A stretch of 64,000 nt of DNA, taken from contig CAJXXR010000010.1 of NCBI GenBank assembly GCA_913063375.1, positions 25,262 to 89,261 of the forward strand, written 5' to 3'. Made by a program: the position numbers and the translations under genes. This DNA comes from an uncultured Flavobacteriales bacterium (GTDB lineage: Bacteria; Bacteroidota; Bacteroidia; Flavobacteriales; CAJXXR01). The first letter of the stretch is position 1. Every line of letters starts with the position of its first letter. The notes under the pieces were generated by a model that saw only the letters and a program-made list of their open reading frames with translations, had not been told where the DNA came from and searched no databases. Positions 60,829 through 64,000 of the stretch are shown one piece after another.

Positions 60829-62214
60829 CTAATTGAACATGTTTTTATCTATCAAATACAATAGACTTGCCATCGAGGCAGCTCCCAATTCCAATTCTCT
60901 TCTATTTACAGTCTCAAATACATCCGAATCTGCATGGTGATAGTCGAAATATCTTTGGCTGTCAGGACATAATCCCATGAGTAAAATGTCAGGATTTTCA
61001 TTCTTCAAGGGGCCTATATCCACACCAGCATGTCCTTTTTCAAAATAGTATAATCCGTATGGTTCCAATATTTCCCTCAACGTTTTAATTCTCGACATAT
61101 CTTTTTCTGATCCATCTAGATTGAATCCTCTAGGCGAAAATCCACCGCAATCACTTTCAATTGCAGCAATATGTGTCTCATTGTTTCTATCGGCCATTTC
61201 TGCATATCTTCTTGCTCCTCTTGCACCATTTTCTTCATTGGTGAAAAGTACAAATCGGATACTGTGTTTTGGTCGAATATCCAATGTTTTAAAGATACGT
61301 AAAACTTCTATGGTTTGTACGATTCCCGCTCCGTCATCGTGTGCTCCTTCTCCAAGATCCCAAGAGTCCAAATGTGCACCAATGGTGATGTATTGCTCTG
61401 GGTATTTTGTCCCTTTGATTTCAGCGATTACATTGTGTGATTCCGCATCATCCTTGGTGTAACAACCTAGTTTCATATATGCAGTAAGCGTACTGTCATT
61501 TTTGAGTTGAGCACTAAGTAAATTAGCTGTTTCAGTACTGATAGCAGCAGCTGGAATGGCCTTGTCTAGATTTTCATAATGCATTACACCTGTATGGGCA
61601 AAATGGTCATGTGCATTAGTCATAGACCGTACAAAAACTCCTATTGCACCATATTTTGCAGCTTCATTTGCGCCTCCCCAACGTTGGTCTACACAGCTTC
61701 CATAGGCATGGAAGGTATTGATAACTTTCTCGTTAAAAGGACGGTTGAAGAAAACAAATCTCCCTTTGATTTCATTGGTGTCCATTTTGGCTAAATCTTC
61801 TAAACCTTGAACTTCCACAACCTTAGCGGATAGAAAATTATTGGTTCCAGTACTTACTGATCCTCCTAAAGCACTCAAATCCATATTGACTCTACCCGTG
61901 GTAGAGTAAAAATAACCGGTCTCTTTCTTTGATCTTATCCAGTTGGGAACCAAAACACCTTGCTTATATACTGAATCTGGTTCCAATGCTGCTAGGGTTT
62001 GTTCTCCCCAAATTACAGCTTCTTCCAATTCTTTACTTCCACTTAATCGTGCGCCAATATTTTTACAAAGGTCTCGAAGGTCTTCGTGAGCGTACCCATT
62101 TTCCAGGGCTTCATCGTAAATTTGTCTGATTATTTTATCGTCATCTGCTTTTTGTGACCAGGCATGGTTACCATAGCAAAGACAAGAGATGAGGGCAATT
62201 ACTTTTATATTCAT
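60829..62214 (-). CDS. M28-family aminopeptidase with PA domain
   Basis: 461 residues from ATG 62214 (MNIKVIALISCLCYGNHAWSQ), a signal peptide start; a longer frame to 62262 adds a second hydrophobic piece and is less likely. A PA-like insert (about 120-240, KGRFVFFNRPFNE, GAIGVFVRSMTNAHDHFAHTG) precedes the di-zinc core with TIGAHLDSWDLGEGAHDDGAGIVQTIE, LFTNEENGARGARRYAEM and IESDCGGFSPRG; the final His is in DYHHADSDVFE. These exported enzymes cleave N-terminal residues (similar to carboxypeptidase Q or aminopeptidase S families). Placed with the CoA-transferase gene upstream on the same strand at 137 bases. Confidence 0.92.
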   Translation of the reverse strand: MNIKVIALISCLCYGNHAWSQKADDDKIIRQIYDEALENGYAHEDLRDLCKNIGARLSGSKELEEAVIWGEQTLAALEPDSVYKQGVLVPNWIRSKKETGYFYSTTGRVNMDLSALGGSVSTGTNNFLSAKVVEVQGLEDLAKMDTNEIKGRFVFFNRPFNEKVINTFHAYGSCVDQRWGGANEAAKYGAIGVFVRSMTNAHDHFAHTGVMHYENLDKAIPAAAISTETANLLSAQLKNDSTLTAYMKLGCYTKDDAESHNVIAEIKGTKYPEQYITIGAHLDSWDLGEGAHDDGAGIVQTIEVLRIFKTLDIRPKHSIRFVLFTNEENGARGARRYAEMADRNNETHIAAIESDCGGFSPRGFNLDGSEKDMSRIKTLREILEPYGLYYFEKGHAGVDIGPLKNENPDILLMGLCPDSQRYFDYHHADSDVFETVNRRELELGAASMASLLYLIDKNMFN

Positions 62215-62351
62215 ATAGATGCATTGATTTAGCAGCATTAAAAGTACGATATTTTTTGACATATCGTTCCTGCTAAATTTACCCTAACATGTTAAAAAGT
62301 GTGAGTGCCCACCTTCCCTTACCAAAATGAGGTATTTACTATTACGATATT

Positions 62352-63623
62352 TTACAAATGATAGTAGGTATAGGCTTCTTTTTGAATCTGTTCCCTATGG
62401 TCTGGATGTGCAATATTGATCATTGCTATAATTCTTTCCTTAATGGTCTTTCCGTAAAGATCCGCAATTCCGTACTCTGTTACTATAAATCTTACATGGG
62501 CTCTTGTAGTTACTACACCTGCTCCTCGTTTCAACATACTTACTATCTTGCTTTCTCCGCGACTAGTAGTTGATGGAAGTGCTATTATTGGTTTTCCTCC
62601 TTTGGAAAGAGAGGCTCCACGGATAAAGTCCATCTGACCTCCAACGCCTGAATAGAATTTTGTTCCTATAGAGTCTGCACATACCTGACCAGTGATATCT
62701 ACTTCAATGGCAGAATTGATAGATACTTGTTTTGGGTTTTGTTTAATATTACTGACATTGTTTACATAAGCAATGTCTAAAAGGTGAATAGAAGGATTGT
62801 CATCTACAAAGTCATACAGTTTTCTAGAGCCAATGATAAATCCAGAAATGGTAAGTCCTGGATTTAGGACTTTCTGACTGTTGTTGATTACCCCGCTTTC
62901 AATTAATGGTAAAACACCGTCTGAAAACATCTCTGTATGTATTCCAAGGTTTTTATGATTTCCCAATTGATTCAGTACCGCATTTGGTATAGTTCCTATC
63001 CCCATCTGTAGGGTAGAACCATCCTCTATAAGACTTGCGATATATTCTCCAATTTTTCGTTCCACTTCATTCGGTTCAGGAAGAATAGTTTCGTGGATAG
63101 GCTGATCGTGCTCTACAAAGGCATCGATCTTAGAAATGTGGATAAAGCCATCTCCATGTACTCTTGGTAAGGAGGGGTTTATTTGGGCTACTACATATTT
63201 CGCAGATTCCATAGCGGCTCGCGAAGCATCCACAGATAATCCCAGGCTGCAATAACCATGTTTGTCTGGTGGGGAAACTGAAATCAACGCAAGATCTAAA
63301 GGAATAATTCCGTTTCTGAATAAATCCGGTACTTCACTTAAGAAGGATGGAATAAAGTTGGCTTTTCCTTCCCAAACGGCTTTTCTTACATTGGCTCCGA
63401 TAAACAAATTGTTTATTTCAAAGTGTTTGATGCAATTCGGTTCTAGATAAGTTGCCTTGCAATCTGTATGAAGTTGATAGAGTTTTAAATCGTTGAGATC
63501 TTTCTCACAAGCTAAATGACACATTTGGTCTATTAGGAATTGTGGTGAAGAGGCTGCCGTATGGATAAATATTTTGCTAGATGATGTTAGGTAATCTTCT
63601 AATTTTCCTTTGCCGCTAATCAT
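62352..63623 (-). CDS. Acetyl-CoA hydrolase/CoA-transferase family protein
   Basis: 423 residues. Signature segments are LQMGIGTIPNAVLNQLGNHKNLGIHTEMFSDGVLPLIESG (with the likely catalytic Glu in HTEMF), TKFYSGVGGQMDFIRGASLSKGGKPIIALPSTTSRGESKIV and VVTTRAHVRFIVTEYGIADLYGKTIKERI near the end. It matches the 4-hydroxybutyrate/butyrate CoA-transferase group more than the succinyl-CoA:acetate type. No partner pathway genes are adjacent, so donor and acceptor are unknown. An exact -7 box (TATCTTTG) is 24 bases upstream. Confidence 0.92.
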   Translation of the reverse strand: MISGKGKLEDYLTSSSKIFIHTAASSPQFLIDQMCHLACEKDLNDLKLYQLHTDCKATYLEPNCIKHFEINNLFIGANVRKAVWEGKANFIPSFLSEVPDLFRNGIIPLDLALISVSPPDKHGYCSLGLSVDASRAAMESAKYVVAQINPSLPRVHGDGFIHISKIDAFVEHDQPIHETILPEPNEVERKIGEYIASLIEDGSTLQMGIGTIPNAVLNQLGNHKNLGIHTEMFSDGVLPLIESGVINNSQKVLNPGLTISGFIIGSRKLYDFVDDNPSIHLLDIAYVNNVSNIKQNPKQVSINSAIEVDITGQVCADSIGTKFYSGVGGQMDFIRGASLSKGGKPIIALPSTTSRGESKIVSMLKRGAGVVTTRAHVRFIVTEYGIADLYGKTIKERIIAMINIAHPDHREQIQKEAYTYYHL

Positions 63624-63927
63624 AATATAAACTTTGTTTTGTCCTCCAAAGATACGAAGTGGGGGTAGGCTGATACCTGATAATTGTTAGGTCATGAACA
63701 GTTAATTATCATAATTTACAAAAAATCTAGGCAGGTCTATGTATTGATTTTTGAGATGATGGAAGTTTGGACGATAAATCTTGGTGAAAAAATGAATTTT
63801 TTTGTTGCCATAACTATCAGTAAAACATAAAATTGCAAGAACCTTATGAAAAAGCTTGAAAATATTCCTTTTGTTGTTTGTGGAATAAATAAAATTTGTA
63901 CTATGTTTGCAACCGCAAAAGCGAAAA
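63624..63927. promoter_or_regulatory. Intergenic region with divergent promoters
   Basis: 304 bases. On the minus strand TATCTTTG (63654-63647) is the -7 box of the CoA-transferase gene. On the plus strand TTTG (63877-63880), a 21-base gap and TATGTTTG (63902-63909) form a good promoter for the tRNA, whose 5' end is 18 bases later. Between them nothing else is recognisable. Confidence 0.65.
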
Positions 63928-64000
63928 GCCGATGTAGCTCAGCTGGCTAGAGCAGCTGATTTGTAATCAGCAGGTCGTGGGTTCGAGTCCCTCCATCGGC
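63928..64000 (+). tRNA. tRNA-Thr (anticodon TGT)
   Basis: Acceptor stem GCCGATG pairs with CATCGGC at the window's last seven bases; the D-arm AGCTCAGCTGGCTAGAGC, the anticodon arm GCTGATTTGTAATCAGC with anticodon TGT (63962-63964) and the T-arm GTGGGTTCGAGTCCC are all regular. Only the discriminator base and CCA end lie outside. Confidence 0.97.

Noticed and set aside
1..64000. CRISPR arrays, insertion sequences, prophage or integron structure
   Set aside because: No regularly spaced repeats, transposases, integrases or phage structural genes are visible anywhere; the gene set is core-like.

Overview
The window is an ordinary chromosomal stretch of a low-GC member of the Bacteroidota. The signs are type IX secretion (two kinds of C-terminal sorting domain, a PorP/SprF protein and SprB-like repeats), Bacteroidota-typical families (DUF4295, DUF4199, TIGR02757, TIGR03862, LUD next to cdsA and ftsH), mostly weak Shine-Dalgarno sequences, and promoters of the Bacteroidota type with a TAnnTTTG -7 box. 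I cannot fix the genus. I see no phage, insertion sequence or CRISPR array. Genes are densely packed, and most convergent or end-of-operon junctions carry strong intrinsic terminators.

Layout. 1-5189: an operon with the 3' end of a membrane polyferredoxin, a MORN-like secreted protein and three glycosyltransferases (GT2, cellulose-synthase-like GT2, GT-C), probably making a surface glycan or glycolipid. 5389-12047: a VTT membrane protein, mscL, a HEAT-like protein, a TIGR02757 protein, a large secreted repeat protein with a type IX signal, yidD and an ACMSD-like decarboxylase. 12087-18089 (minus strand): SUI1/YciH, a 2OG-Fe(II) oxygenase, HU, fmt, recQ, an AAA ATPase and a secreted protein. 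18429-21519: a secreted SprB-like protein followed by a PorP/SprF protein. 21620-29938: nnrD, a MacAB-like exporter (ATPase, two permeases, adaptor), glutaminyl cyclase, a TPMT-like methyltransferase and a phosphoribosyltransferase. 30319-33937: rpmG, a 50-residue DUF4295 gene, ftsY and an M1 peptidase. 33990-36879 (minus): asnA and dnaA. 37578-40728: a GH2-like lipoprotein and a DUF2797 protein. 40766-43732 (minus): clpC and a small membrane protein. 44000-51992: M16 peptidase, O-methyltransferase, flavoprotein, smpB, DUF4199, GT2, dnaK and a TrmH-type methylase. 52043-63623: lipoprotein, peptidases, yjjG, the minus-strand operon rsfS-ftsH-LUD-cdsA-psd, and a CoA-transferase. The window ends in a tRNA-Thr.

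The most interesting element is the roughly 300-base leader of asnA (35037-35343, minus strand). It holds two consecutive attenuators. Each has a short reading frame rich in Asn codons (5 of 25 and 6 of 17 residues), then an intrinsic terminator. In both, the end of the reading frame is complementary to the 5' arm of the terminator, so a ribosome stalled at Asn codons would favour an antiterminator. This predicts that asparagine synthesis is controlled by two ribosome-mediated attenuators in series, sensing charged tRNA-Asn.

Secondary points are a sigma-54-like promoter with repeated upstream sites before dnaK, an rpmG operon that lacks rpmB and has a structured leader, a minus-strand coding remnant at 29935-30057, an M1 peptidase with a long basic tail, a GH2-like protein that appears to lack a normal catalytic nucleophile motif, and several clean inverted repeats in promoter regions.
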